Counted from the first letter of the stretch, positions 8,911 to 19,781 are shown. The stretch: 64,000 nucleotides of DNA from JBCCGI01 sp039029355 (GCA_039029355.1 JBCCGI010000004.1:145942-209941); one strand, 5' to 3'. The notes: generated by a model not told the origin, from the sequence alone. Numbers and translations are program-made.

Positions 8911-9078
8911 GCCCTCGCGCGGGAGAGCCGGCCGCCGGCGCGGGCGGGCCTCAGCCGTCCTGGGCGCCGGGCCGGCCGGGCTTGCAGCCGAAGAGGCGCC
9001 GGGCGCGCTGCGCGACGGCAAGAAGCCCGCGCAGCGGGATCGGAACGGCGCGTGCGTCGGCTCGTGTAGGGGTGCGGA

Positions 9079-9633
9079 CTAGAGCCGCTCGAGCTCCGAC
9101 ATCCCTGCCTGCAGCTCGCTCGCCACGCCGTCGCCCACGCGCTCGCAAAGCGCGTCGATCAGCAGCCGATCCATCTGCAGCGTGCGCTCGCGGCCGCCGG
9201 TGAAGCGGCTCCAGACGTCGTCCTGATCGTCGTTCTGGGTCAGCTCGGCGAGGAGGCTGCGCAGGTTGTGCAGCTTGTCGGCGGCCTTGACGACGCAGGC
9301 CTCGGGAGAGAGCCCGGGGATCGAGTCGACCGCGTGCTGCTTGCGCTCCTCCCAGGTGCAGCTCTTGTCCTCGGACAGCTCGTCGACGACCGAGGCGACC
9401 TTGGCGCCGAACAGCTGCTCCAGGCGCGCCACGGTCCAGCCGTCGCAGTCCTCGACGACGTCGTGCAGGATCGCCGCCTGGATCTCGACGTCGCCGTAGC
9501 CCCAGCGGGCGACGAGCAGCGCCACGTGCATCGGGTGAATGATGTACGGGGCGCCGGTCGGTCCCTTGCGCGTCTGGCCCGCGTGGGCGGCCTCGGCCAC
9601 CCGGAGGGCGTCCTCGACGCCGGGAGAGAACAT
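9079..9633 (-). CDS. HD-domain phosphohydrolase, RelA/SpoT hydrolase-like (MESH1 type)
   Basis: 184 residues. Metal-binding positions follow the SpoT/MESH1 pattern: H in HAGQTRKG, H in PYIIHPMHVA, the HD pair in AAILHDVVED near residues 56-61, and a late Asp in KAADKLHNLRSL. No synthetase or regulatory domain is present, so it is a stand-alone hydrolase that could degrade (p)ppGpp or a related 3'-phosphorylated nucleotide. The family also includes enzymes with other substrates. Its ATG overlaps the stop of the upstream membrane-protein gene by one base (TGATG), so the two are translationally coupled. Confidence 0.85.
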   Translation of the reverse strand: MFSPGVEDALRVAEAAHAGQTRKGPTGAPYIIHPMHVALLVARWGYGDVEIQAAILHDVVEDCDGWTVARLEQLFGAKVASVVDELSEDKSCTWEERKQHAVDSIPGLSPEACVVKAADKLHNLRSLLAELTQNDDQDDVWSRFTGGRERTLQMDRLLIDALCERVGDGVASELQAGMSELERL

Positions 9634-10490
9634 CAGATCTGAATTCCGAGCGGCTTCAGGATCAGCGCGCCAAAGGCCATCGACGCCACGAGGAACACCA
9701 AGATGATGCCGAACGGCCCGTCCGGGAGCAGCTTGAGATCACGCTCGGGGTAGACGAACGCGACGCGCTCCAGCGGGCTGTCGTCGCCGAACATGTCCTC
9801 GGCCGGCCACAGCCAGGCGGACCAGAAGCTGGCCACCCGCTCGGGCTGCATGACGCGCGAGCCCTCCTCGCCGGTGACGATGCGCTTGTACGAGCGCACG
9901 CCATCCGCGAACTCGAACTCGATCTCCCACTCGCCTTCCTGGATGGCGATCACCTCCTGGAAGGCCACGCCGTCGCTGGCGTTCATCACGGGCGGTGAGA
10001 TCGCCTTGAGCCCGGTGGGGAGGTGGATCTTCATCCCCGCCACGTCGGCCTCACGGCCCTTGGTGAGCTGGACCTCGAGCATCGTGCCCTCGCCGGGCAG
10101 CATCGCCACGGCGGGGTCCTGCACCGGGATCGGATCGAAGCCGTAGCGCACCACGAGCTGGGCTAGGACCAGCACGAACGGCGCCATCAGCGGCAGGATC
10201 GGGAGGAAGTTGAGGCTCAGGTAGGCGAAGTTGCGGGCGACGATCTTCACCACCGATCCGCCGACCACCAGGAGGTCGTCCTGGTAGATGCGGATGGCGA
10301 TCATGTCGCCCTTGATCTTGTCCTTCACCCCCTTGATGCCCTTCTGCCAGCTGATCTGCTTGAAGACCAGGAGGGCGAGGATTCCGAACAGGCCGCTGAT
10401 CAGGATCAACGCGAGCTCCGTCCCGAGGAGCTCCAGCGGGGTGAGCAGTACGTCGAAGACCTTGGTCGTCAGGCGATTGATCGCGTCCAT
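9633..10490 (-). CDS. Membrane protein, possibly Oxa1/EMC3-like
   Basis: 285 residues. Hydrophobic segments lie near 22-42 (LALILISGLFGILALLVF), 90-118 and 263-281. Between the first two is a charged, coiled-coil-like stretch (KGIKGVKDKIKGDMIAIR). About 130-255 is a soluble beta-rich part. The arrangement of a membrane helix, a charged helix and a hairpin of helices recalls the Oxa1/EMC3/DUF106 fold, but I cannot confirm it. It follows the RHH-like gene and two alkaline-phosphatase-superfamily genes on the same strand, so a role with those exported or membrane enzymes is an inference. Function unknown. Confidence 0.6.
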   Translation of the reverse strand: MDAINRLTTKVFDVLLTPLELLGTELALILISGLFGILALLVFKQISWQKGIKGVKDKIKGDMIAIRIYQDDLLVVGGSVVKIVARNFAYLSLNFLPILPLMAPFVLVLAQLVVRYGFDPIPVQDPAVAMLPGEGTMLEVQLTKGREADVAGMKIHLPTGLKAISPPVMNASDGVAFQEVIAIQEGEWEIEFEFADGVRSYKRIVTGEEGSRVMQPERVASFWSAWLWPAEDMFGDDSPLERVAFVYPERDLKLLPDGPFGIILVFLVASMAFGALILKPLGIQI

Positions 10491-10527
10491 CGGGCCGGCT
10501 CGTTAGGGCGCGTAGGGGCCGCGCGGC

Positions 10528-10725
10528 TTAGCTGATGTAACCGAGGCCGCGGAGCTTCTCGGTGATGTCCTCGTCCGAGTCGCCCTCTTCGAAGTTGGCG
10601 AGCTCGCGTTCGATGATGTGGATCACGAACTCCTCGTGGGACGCATAGCCGGCCACCTCGGCCACGCGCTTGATGCGGTCGAGGAGGTCTTTCTCAAGCT
10701 TGATCTTGTTGCCGCCGCCGAACAT
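10528..10725 (-). CDS. Small ribbon-helix-helix-like protein with LGY tail (copy A)
   Basis: 65 residues. IKLEKDLLDRIKRVAEVAGYASHEEFVIHIIERELA reads like a short beta-strand followed by two helices, as in CopG/MetJ-type DNA-binding proteins. An acidic linker (EEGDSDEDI) follows and the chain ends in KLRGLGYIS. AGGAG lies a few bases upstream of the ATG. It lies 40 bases after the second phosphodiesterase gene and 37 bases before the membrane-protein gene. A similar protein (copy B, 19445-19657) stands at the head of the sat operon with the same tail type. It could be an autoregulator or an RHH-fold adaptor. Confidence 0.65.
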   Translation of the reverse strand: MFGGGNKIKLEKDLLDRIKRVAEVAGYASHEEFVIHIIERELANFEEGDSDEDITEKLRGLGYIS

Positions 10726-10765
10726 TGGGTTCTCCTGGGGGGGTCTGTCGGTTCGTTCTGAAGGG

Positions 10766-12957
10766 TCAGGGCCCGGTCTGGAGGACGCGGTGGCCCTTTT
10801 GGGTCTCGGAGGGCTCGACGCCGAAGAGCTCGAGCACTTCGACGGTGAGGTCCTCCAACTTGTGGTTGCCGTCGCGCACGGGCCGGTTCGAGACGAGGAT
10901 GCCGGACACGACCTCCGGAGCCATCAGGTGGCTGCCGTTGAACGTCCCGCCGGTGTTGTCCTCGAGTACGTAGCTGGTGATCCGGCCCGTGGACGCCGGA
11001 TCCGAGTTGCCGTACCCGGCATTGTATCCCACCAGGAGGTCCGGGGCCTCCGCGAGCCGTTCGCCCTCGTAGATCTCGGTGGCGAGGTCGCAGCGCAGCA
11101 CCGGCTTCAGGCCGGTGTCGGGGTCGGTGAGGGCCTCTAGCTTGACCTTGATCTCGGCCAGCAGCGTGTCGGCATCGGCGCCGGGCTGCACGATCCCGGA
11201 CTCGTCGCCGGGCGTGTCCGGGTTGTCGAGCTCGCGGCCAGCGAGGTTCAGATAGAGGCCGTTGAAGCCCATGCCGTAGGCACGCGTCTTCGACCAGTCG
11301 ACGATCGAGTGCAGCTCGCCATCCTCGCCTTGGCGCAGGTCGAAGATGTTGACCGCGCGATGCTCGGGGCTAGAGGCGGGGAGCTCGCGGTCGTAGCCGT
11401 CGCGCAGCACCAGGTAGCCGTTCTCCAGCAGCCAGGTGTTGAGCCCGAACTTGCGGCGGTACGGCGCGAAGCCGTGGTCGCTCATCAGGACGAGGATCGC
11501 GTCCTCGCCGATGGCCTCCTGGATCCTGCCCACGACCGGGTCCATCTTGATGTAGAGGTCGTGCACCGTGTCCAGCCACGTGCTGCCGTCGCGGCCCGAC
11601 CACCACGAGGAGTCCTCCTGCGCCAGCTCCGCATCGTGGGCGGGGTGCGCGCGGTCGGTGTGGCGCCACATCATGTGGCTCGCCAGGTCGACGGTGGAGA
11701 AGTAGAAGAACAGCAGGCCGCCGTCCTCCTTCTCCATGAAGCGCTCCAGCGCGTAGTCGAGCATGCGCTGGCGCTCGGTGTAGACGAGCTCGACCTGCTG
11801 CATGAACTCCTGATCGGTCAGCACCTTCTTCTTGAGCGCGCTGACGTCCTCGGCCATGCCCTGGGTGTAGTAGAGGCCGATCTCCTCGGCGAGCTCGGCG
11901 CTGGCGTCGGCCGGCTCGGACACCGGGTTCAGCGGCGCGAGCGGGTCGACGTTCACCGGCGAGCAGTACAGCTCGAACTCGGGCTCGATGCTGCGCAGGT
12001 AGAAGCGGACGATGCCGCTGACCGACTCCATTCCCATCGGGAGCATCGGGAACTCGACCGGGACGAACGTGCTCCACTGCCCCGGCTGCAGCACCAGGCG
12101 CCGGGCGCCGGTGTCGATGGCGGCGGTGCCGTGGTCGTAGTCGACGTAGACCTTGATCGGCGCGGCGGTCTGCTCGGGGTGCTCGTGGTCGTCGACCTTG
12201 TAGAGGTGCGCGGGGCCCTTCAGTCGCAGCCGGATGACGCCGTTGCGCTCGGTGACCTGTTCCAGCTTGGTGTAGTCGACCTCGAGCGCGCGCTCGGGCG
12301 ACGTGGTCCAGAACGAGCACTCGCCGTACGCCGAATCGAGCGCCGGCGTCAGCATGCCGGGGAACGACCACCCCTTGGCGGGCTCGACCGGGAAGTTGAT
12401 CGGCATGCGCCAGACGTCCGCCGGCACGCCGTGGTCGCGCAGCGTGGTCCAGAACGCCTGGCCGGTACGGTTCGAGCCCCCGGCATCGCCGATCGGAAGC
12501 GGGATCCGGTAGCTGCCGAGCGGCAGCATCGTCGGGTCGTCGCCCGCGCGCACGGTCGACGACGCGGGCATGCGCGTGACGAGGTCGCGGTGGATGAAGT
12601 CGAAGATGCCGTGCCCGCCCGGGTCCATCCCGGTGATGAAGTTCGACCACGCAACCGGGCTCTGCGGCGGCGTGGACGTACCCAGTGAGTGGATGCCGCT
12701 GCCCGACTCGACCAGCTTCCGCAGGTTCGGAACCTGGGCCGGGTAGAGCGCGATCACGTCCTCGAGGATGTCGGGGTCCATCCCATCGATGCCGAGCACG
12801 ACGACGCGCGGATAGGTCGTCGGAGCCGGGGCCGACGGGCCGACGCGCAGCGTGCGGGCGGCGCCGGAATAGGGCTCTTCGACCTCGCCCGGGATGGCGG
12901 TGATCAGAAGCGTGGCAAGGATCCCGACGGCGGGATAGACGGTCCAGCGGGGAACGT

Positions 12958-12961
<4 letters not shown>
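10766..12961 (-). CDS. Alkaline-phosphatase-superfamily phosphodiesterase, exported (second of tandem pair)
   Basis: 731 residues from TTG 12961. That TTG overlaps the stop of the upstream gene as TTGA and has GGAGG 7 bases before it, and no better start exists in the gap. Residues 1-25 form a hydrophobic segment, probably a signal anchor. The PF01663-like domain shows the metal Asp in VLGIDGMD (Asp59), a Ser in the nucleophile position in PPQSPVAWSNFITG (Ser101), then GGHGIFDF, and near residue 505 MSDHGF. Such enzymes cleave or transfer phosphodiesters or sulfates, and the substrate is unknown. It is a diverged paralogue of the gene just upstream. Confidence 0.8.
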
Positions 12962-15111
<2,150 letters not shown>

Positions 15112-15442
15112 GGGAGGAAAAAAGGAGGGGGGGGAGGTTCGGGGGGCGGGGAATGGAGGACCAAACAGTTTATCGGCCCCGCGGAAACCGGGCTGGAACC
15201 GGATCGTCACGCGCAACCCAGCCGCGGCCGTTCGAAGCGCGGGATTGTAGCGAGGTTGTGGCTCCACGGACGTGCCTGCCCGAATTCTGGAGCCGAAGGC
15301 GAAGGGCAAACGGAGGCCTTGTCGCACGGGAATCGGGGCAGGCGCGGAAAAACCGCAACCCCCGCCGCTCCCGCCGGTCAGCCCCCTGGGGGGGGCGCGC
15401 TTCACCCGACGCCGAAGGCTTGGCTCGTCCGAGGTCTGACGT
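15112..15442. promoter_or_regulatory. Divergent intergenic region with homopurine tract
   Basis: 331 bases between the phosphodiesterase operon (-) and the TetR gene (+). Bases 15112-15137 are purine only on the + strand (G/A mixed, with AAAAAA in the centre and long G runs), immediately upstream of the minus-strand ATG. No clear promoter boxes and no convincing coding frame are seen in the remainder. Confidence 0.5.
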
Positions 15443-16093
15443 ATGATTCAAACGTCCGTTTCACTCATGCCTCCCACCATTCCGCCGACCAAGGACCGCA
15501 TCCTGGACGCGGCCGAGGGCCTCTTTGCCCAGCACGGCTTCGACGGGGCCTCCCTGCGCGAGGTCACCCGGGCCGCCGATGCCAACCTGGCGGCCGTCCA
15601 CTACCACTTCGGGAGCAAGGCGGGGCTCTTCGAGGCGGTCTTCCACCGCCGCCTCGGCACCGTCAACGCCGAGCGGCTCGCCCTGCTCGAGCGCCTCGAG
15701 TCCCCCCGCAAGCGCCCCGGCGTCGCCGAGATCCTGCACGCCTTCCTGGCCCCGGTCTTCCGCCTGGCGGCCGCGGACGGCCCGGAGGCGCCCACCGTGG
15801 CGCGCCTGCTCGCCCGGGCGCACTCGTCGGCCGAGGTACACGCTCCGTCCGTGCGCGAGGTCCTTCAGCCGGTCGAGCAACGCTTCGGCACCGCCCTGGC
15901 CCGGGCCCTGCCCCACGTCGCCGAGCGTGAGCTGCGCCGCCGCCTGCGCTTCGTGCTGGGCTCGATGTGCGGCGTCCTGGGCGAGCTCGAGGCGGCCGGC
16001 GAGGCCTCGGAGGAGCGCGAAGACCCGCTCGGACAGCTGGTCGCCTTCGCCGCGGCCGGCGTAGCGGCCGAGGCGCTGCCCCCGGGCGCCTAG
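15443..16093 (+). CDS. TetR-family transcriptional regulator (PsrA-like)
   Basis: 216 residues from ATG 15443, which has GAGG 8 bases upstream; an alternative ATG at 15467 gives 208. The N-terminal helix-turn-helix is typical: DRILDAAEGLFAQHGFDGASLREVTRAADANLAAVHYHFGSKAGLFEAV (read in parts, about residues 18-66). The C-terminal ligand domain with LRRRLRFVLGSMCGV resembles the TetR_C_30 type found in PsrA-like regulators of lipid metabolism. A CAAAC-N4-GTTTC palindrome at 15449-15462 lies inside the first codons or just before the alternative start, which suggests autoregulation. The target genes are unknown; the phosphodiesterase operon is divergent to it. Confidence 0.85.
   Translation: MIQTSVSLMPPTIPPTKDRILDAAEGLFAQHGFDGASLREVTRAADANLAAVHYHFGSKAGLFEAVFHRRLGTVNAERLALLERLESPRKRPGVAEILHAFLAPVFRLAAADGPEAPTVARLLARAHSSAEVHAPSVREVLQPVEQRFGTALARALPHVAERELRRRLRFVLGSMCGVLGELEAAGEASEEREDPLGQLVAFAAAGVAAEALPPGA
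15449..15462. promoter_or_regulatory. Palindromic operator candidate (AAACG-TC-CGTTT)
   Basis: A perfect 5-base inverted repeat AAACG/CGTTT around a two-base centre, with flanking C on both sides, gives CAAAC-N4-GTTTC. Established PsrA-type TetR regulators recognise CAAAC-N2-4-GTTTG-like sites. It lies between the two possible starts of the TetR gene. Confidence 0.45.
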
Positions 16094-16296
16094 GCTCCGG
16101 CGCCGGAGGGGCGCTCGGGTCCCGCGGCGGAATCCCGCCCCTGCCGGAGCGGGCCGGGAGCCCGAACCCCGCCCGAGCGGAGGCGCCCCCGAGCGCGAGC
16201 TCGCCTGGCGGCCCCGCCCGGCCCCATCCGCGCCCCGCCCCAAGGAAGTTGCAGATCGGCCCAACCCGCGCCCCCCCGGGATCCGATGCAAACGCA

Positions 16297-16512
16297 ATGG
16301 GTCAAAGGGGAAAGAACTCTGTGCTGGTCGGCGCCTGCGTGGGCGCGCTCTTCCTGGGCATGGCGGTCGTCGCTCCCGAGGCGGCGCCGCGCGGCGAGGC
16401 GATCCGGCCGCCGGCGGTGCGGCCGTTCGAGCTGATGCCGGCGAGCCACGGCGAGCGGACGTTGGTCGCCGAGAGCGTGTCCGACGACGACGCTGCCACG
16501 ACGACGGAGTAG
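16297..16512 (+). CDS. Small exported or membrane protein, unknown
   Basis: 71 residues from ATG 16297 (MGQRGKNSVLVGACVG). A basic start and a hydrophobic stretch (VLVGACVGALFLGMAVVA, about 9-26) form a signal peptide or single membrane helix. A Pro/Ala/Arg-rich segment and an acidic tail (SVSDDDAATTTE) follow. AAAGGGGAAAG lies inside the first codons rather than upstream. It stands alone, 200 bases after the TetR gene and convergent with cysC. The composition is ordinary for the genome. It may be genuine, but there is no family support. Confidence 0.45.
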   Translation: MGQRGKNSVLVGACVGALFLGMAVVAPEAAPRGEAIRPPAVRPFELMPASHGERTLVAESVSDDDAATTTE

Positions 16513-16590
16513 AACGCGAAGCGCCCGCCGGGCCGAGGCCAAGCGGGCGCTGCTAGCGGGTCGTGCCGGGGGGCCGGCCGAACGCGACGG

Positions 16591-17124
16591 TCAGTCGACC
16601 AGGCCTTCGCCGCGCAGGTAGGCGAGGATCTTCTCGGCCGACTCCTCGATGCTCTCCTCGGCGGTGTTGACGCGCACCTCCGGGCTGTCGGGAGCCTCGT
16701 AGGGATCGCTGATGCCGGTGAAGTTCTTGATGATGCCCTGGCGCGCCTTCTTGTAGAGGCCCTTCGTGTCGCGCTCCTCGACGACCTCGAGCGGGCACTC
16801 GACGTAGACCTCGACGAACGAGGCCTGGCAGCCCTTGCGGACCTCGTCGCGCACCGACGTGTAGGGCGAGATGGCCGCGGTGATCGACACGCAGCCGTTG
16901 CGCGACAGCATGTTGGCGACGTAGCCGATGCGGCGGATGTTGGTGTCGCGGTCTTCCTTCGAGAAGCCGAGGCCCTTCGAGAGGTTCTCACGCACCTCGT
17001 CGCCGTCGAGCACCTCGACCTTCTTCCCGAGCTCCTTGAGCTTGGGAGTCAGGTACTGGGCCAGCGTGCTTTTGCCGCTGCCCGAGAGACCGGTAAACCA
17101 GAGGGTGAAGCCTTTGTCGTTCAA
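16591..17124 (-). CDS. cysC: Adenylylsulfate (APS) kinase
   Basis: 177 residues from TTG 17124. AGGAGA stands about 6 bases upstream, and no ATG or GTG exists between the stop of the preceding gene and this point. It phosphorylates APS on the 3'-OH to PAPS, the universal sulfate donor. The P-loop is GLSGSGKST (residues 12-20). DGDEVRENLSKGLGFSKEDRDTN, the FVEVYVECPLEV stretch and FTGISDPYE are classical APS-kinase motifs. It is the last gene of the RHH-sat-sulfatase-like-cysC operon. With Sat and CysQ it makes a complete PAPS supply and PAP removal set. Confidence 0.95.
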   Translation of the reverse strand: MNDKGFTLWFTGLSGSGKSTLAQYLTPKLKELGKKVEVLDGDEVRENLSKGLGFSKEDRDTNIRRIGYVANMLSRNGCVSITAAISPYTSVRDEVRKGCQASFVEVYVECPLEVVEERDTKGLYKKARQGIIKNFTGISDPYEAPDSPEVRVNTAEESIEESAEKILAYLRGEGLVD

Positions 17125-17153
17125 TGGATTCTCCTGGGGGGAGCTATGGGGGG

Positions 17154-18110
17154 CTAGCGGATCTTCCCTTCGAGGTAGGGAACCTCGAAGCACTTGTCGT
17201 GCATGATCGGGCCGTGGCCGAAGTAGCCGGCCTCCCCGAACAGCTCGCCGTGGTCGGCGGTCACGATGATGTGGGTGTTTTCGGGCACCATGTCGTAGAG
17301 CTTCTCGAACACCCCGTCGAGGTAGCGCACGGTGTCGACCTGCCGCTCGCGCAGCTGATCGAGCTTGTCCTGATCGAAGAACTGGAACTCCTCTTTGAAG
17401 TCGGGGGAGTCCGGGTCGATCTGGTCGTTCATCTTCTTGAACACGCCGTTGACGCCGCTGATGCGCGGCCACATCGACGAGTCCTCGTCCGGCTTCGCGT
17501 AGGGGTAGTGCGTCTCCCCCACGTTCATCAGGTAGAAGCTCGGGCGCTCGGAAGTGAACTCCAGGGTCGGCAGCATCGCCGCCATGTCGTTGTGGCTGTC
17601 CATCAGCTGGAAGCTGTCGAACATGCGGTTGATGCCGGTCTTCGGGTTGAGCACCGGAAGCGACACGCGTGCGTTCGTCTTGTAGCCGAGCTTGTTGCGG
17701 AGGAACTCGGGCATCCAGAGCCCGGGCACCATCGATGCGAAGTCGATGTTCGCGCCGCCGAGACGGTCGTTGAAGTTGTAGAAGTCCTCCTTGTAGTACT
17801 CCGACGCGTACACGTTCTGAGGGCTCGTGTGCGGCAGGAGGCCGGTCAGGAGGTTGTAGTGCGACGGCGCGGTCCAGGAGGCGTACGTGTAGCGCTTCTC
17901 GACCTTGCCCCCGCTCAGCTTGGGGATGATCTTGGGCTCCGCCGCCATGAACGAGTCGTAGCGGAGCGAGTCCAGGATGATGATGATGAAGTTGTTCGTC
18001 GCCTGCGGGTCGGGGTGCGGCGGCAGAGCGCCGGGCCGGGCGAGCGGACGGATCGGGCGCGGCGGGGAGGCCGGCTGCTTCTTCTTCTTGAAGGCGTCAA
18101 AGAGTCCCAT
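17154..18110 (-). CDS. Sulfatase-fold protein with Thr at the nucleophile position (cytosolic)
   Basis: 318 residues. After a basic, Pro-rich N-terminus (MGLFDAFKKKKQPASPP) without a signal peptide comes an alkaline-phosphatase-superfamily core. Motifs are ILDSLRYDS (Asp47), SWTAPSHYNLLTG (residues 79-91) and VTADHGELFGE near 275-285. In sulfatases this second motif is C/S-x-P-S-R. Here it is Thr80-Ala-Pro-Ser-His84, so neither the formylglycine precursor nor the Arg is present. A Thr nucleophile is used by phosphatases and phosphoethanolamine transferases of the superfamily. It lies between sat and cysC (38 and 29 bases away), so a role in sulfate or PAPS metabolism is likely, but the reaction is unknown. 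Confidence 0.75.
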   Translation of the reverse strand: MGLFDAFKKKKQPASPPRPIRPLARPGALPPHPDPQATNNFIIIILDSLRYDSFMAAEPKIIPKLSGGKVEKRYTYASWTAPSHYNLLTGLLPHTSPQNVYASEYYKEDFYNFNDRLGGANIDFASMVPGLWMPEFLRNKLGYKTNARVSLPVLNPKTGINRMFDSFQLMDSHNDMAAMLPTLEFTSERPSFYLMNVGETHYPYAKPDEDSSMWPRISGVNGVFKKMNDQIDPDSPDFKEEFQFFDQDKLDQLRERQVDTVRYLDGVFEKLYDMVPENTHIIVTADHGELFGEAGYFGHGPIMHDKCFEVPYLEGKIR

Positions 18111-18148
18111 GAAGTCTCCGATTCAGCGTGGGGGTGACGCGGGGCCGA

Positions 18149-19417
18149 TCAGCCCTGAAGCGACTTGTAGTACTCGACGAGGATCTTGGCCGTCGAAGGA
18201 CGCATGACGCGCTCGTCGGGCATCTCGCCGTTGTTGAGGATCTCGCGCATCTTCGTGCCGGAGATGCCGACGATCGTCTTGCCCTCGTTGTCGGAGATGA
18301 GGCCCACGCGGCCGATCTCCTCGAAGTAGGCCGCGAAGCCGACGTTCGTGGTCTTGATGCTGAGCTCGCCGCCGAGGTTCTCGAAGATCTCCTGCGCGTC
18401 GAAGTCGCCCCAGATCGCGGTCTTGTCGTCGAAGGGCGCGTCGGCGTGCTTGCGGCCGATGATGAAGTGCGTGAAGCCGAGGTTCTGGCGGTAGATCGCG
18501 TGCATGACGGCCTCGCGCGGGCCGCCGTAGTACATGCGCATGTCCAGGCCGATCAGCTCGAGCTGGTCGTTGAGGTTCTGGCCCTTGGAGCTCCACAGCT
18601 CCTCGTCCATGTCGCCCTCGCCGAGGAAGCGGCCCCCGACCAGCGCCTCGTAGGTCTCCATGCGCGTCGCGGCCGGGACGTCGTCGCCCTTGAGCTGGCC
18701 GACGAGCGGGTTGAGCACGACGCCGGTCTTGCGGCCGGTCTCGCGCAGGATGGCCTCGGCGCCGTAGACCAGCGCGTACTCGTGCGCGCGGTGCAGCGGG
18801 TTGCGCGTCTGGAAGGCGATCGTCTGCTCCCAGCCCTTCTTCTCGACCAGGTCGCGCGTCTGCATCGGCGACATGACGCGCGACGCGAAGGAACGCTCGT
18901 CCTTCATCGAGGCGAGCTGGATCTCACCGCCGACGAGCTTGGTGCGCTCGTCCGACGTCCAGAGGCGCGCGCCGGGGTGGTCGGTGCGGTCGGTGCCGTA
19001 GACCTTGGTGATGAACTCGGTCTTGTCCCAGTCGTACACCGACTGGACGACGAGCTTGCCGAAGACCTCGCCCTCGAAGCACAGGCCGATCTCCTTGCCG
19101 ACCTCGCAGAGGGCCGCCTCGTCGTCGGTGACCGGGAGGACGATCGGGATCGTCCAGGCCCACATCTTCCCACCGCGCTCGATCGCGCCCTTGTCGAGCA
19201 CGTTTTGGTAGTCGTCCTTGCCCATCGGGCCAAGCAGCGGGGAAAGCGTGCCGTCGCCGATGCGGTAGAGCGTGGTGCGGTCCGTCTCGTTGACGTCGAT
19301 CGCGGGCAGCTTCTTCCACGCGGGGAACAGGACGCGCTCACGCGGAAGGATGCGGTTCACGGGCTGGGCGAGTCCGCCGTGGACGGGAGCGACGTTGGCT
19401 GCGGTGGTCGAGCTCAT
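18149..19417 (-). CDS. sat: Sulfate adenylyltransferase (ATP sulfurylase)
   Basis: 422 residues of the Sat type (not CysDN). It forms APS from ATP and sulfate in the cytosol. Signature motifs are QTRNPLHRAHEY (near 198-209), with the Q-T-R-N and H-x-x-H residues of the nucleotidyl-transferase site, and IGRKHADAP (near 315-323). Its length is normal for the prokaryotic single-domain form. The ATG is 28 bases downstream of the RHH-like gene. The next genes are the sulfatase-fold protein and cysC. An adjoining aprAB/dsr set is absent, so assimilation or sulfation is more likely than sulfate respiration. Confidence 0.95.
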   Translation of the reverse strand: MSSTTAANVAPVHGGLAQPVNRILPRERVLFPAWKKLPAIDVNETDRTTLYRIGDGTLSPLLGPMGKDDYQNVLDKGAIERGGKMWAWTIPIVLPVTDDEAALCEVGKEIGLCFEGEVFGKLVVQSVYDWDKTEFITKVYGTDRTDHPGARLWTSDERTKLVGGEIQLASMKDERSFASRVMSPMQTRDLVEKKGWEQTIAFQTRNPLHRAHEYALVYGAEAILRETGRKTGVVLNPLVGQLKGDDVPAATRMETYEALVGGRFLGEGDMDEELWSSKGQNLNDQLELIGLDMRMYYGGPREAVMHAIYRQNLGFTHFIIGRKHADAPFDDKTAIWGDFDAQEIFENLGGELSIKTTNVGFAAYFEEIGRVGLISDNEGKTIVGISGTKMREILNNGEMPDERVMRPSTAKILVEYYKSLQG

Positions 19418-19444
19418 GGCTGAAGATCGGTGGAGGGGTTGGGG

Positions 19445-19657
19445 TTAGAGGTAGCCGAGGTTCTTGAGCTTGCGCTTCACTTCGTCGAGCTCGTCTTGCG
19501 TGAACTCGCCCTTGTGCTCCTCCGCCTCGCCCATCAGGTCGCGGAGCACGTACACGATGAAGTCCGTCGGGGAGTTGAACCCGGACCCGTCCACCACCTG
19601 CTGGATGCGGCGGTAGAGCGGACGCGGGATCTTGACGGTGACCTTCGACTCGCGCAC
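19445..19657 (-). CDS. Ribbon-helix-helix-like small protein with LGY tail (copy B)
   Basis: 70 residues from a GTG start. SKVTVKIPRPLYRRIQQVVDGSGFNSPTDFIVYVLRDLM matches an RHH fold: a beta-strand with alternating residues, then two helices. An acidic linker and the tail VKRKLKNLGYL follow. It is the first gene of the sat-cysC operon, so it is well placed to be its autoregulator. A repeat array 125 bases upstream (19782-19850) has the 11-base periodicity typical of RHH operators. It resembles copy A at 10528-10725 in size, architecture and tail. DNA binding is inferred from fold and position only. Confidence 0.7.
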   Translation of the reverse strand: MRESKVTVKIPRPLYRRIQQVVDGSGFNSPTDFIVYVLRDLMGEAEEHKGEFTQDELDEVKRKLKNLGYL

Positions 19658-19742
19658 GGCTGGACTCTCGGGGGTACGGTGGCGGATGGAAGCGGCTGCT
19701 TGGGGCGAGCGCGGCCTCGGTGGGCACAGGCTCTGGATCGGC

Positions 19743-19769
19743 TTTCTAGGGCTACAGGTGGAGGGTCAA
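19743..19769 (-). promoter_or_regulatory. Weak promoter candidate for the RHH-sat-cysC operon
   Basis: Read on the minus strand, TTGACC (19769-19764) and TAGAAA (19748-19743) are separated by 15 bases, about 85 bases before the GTG of the RHH-like gene. Spacing is shorter than ideal. The repeat array at 19782-19850 lies just upstream of the -35. Confidence 0.3.
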
Positions 19770-19781
19770 CCCGCGGCCGAG

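Noticed and set aside
12465..12490. T-loop-like ggttcgagccc suggesting a tRNA
   Set aside because: It lies inside a well-supported coding region and no acceptor or anticodon stem can be drawn around it.
18110..18123. Start of the sulfatase-fold protein further upstream to gain a signal peptide
   Set aside because: The ATG at 18110 is only about 40 bases from the sat stop and no in-frame start giving a hydrophobic leader exists.
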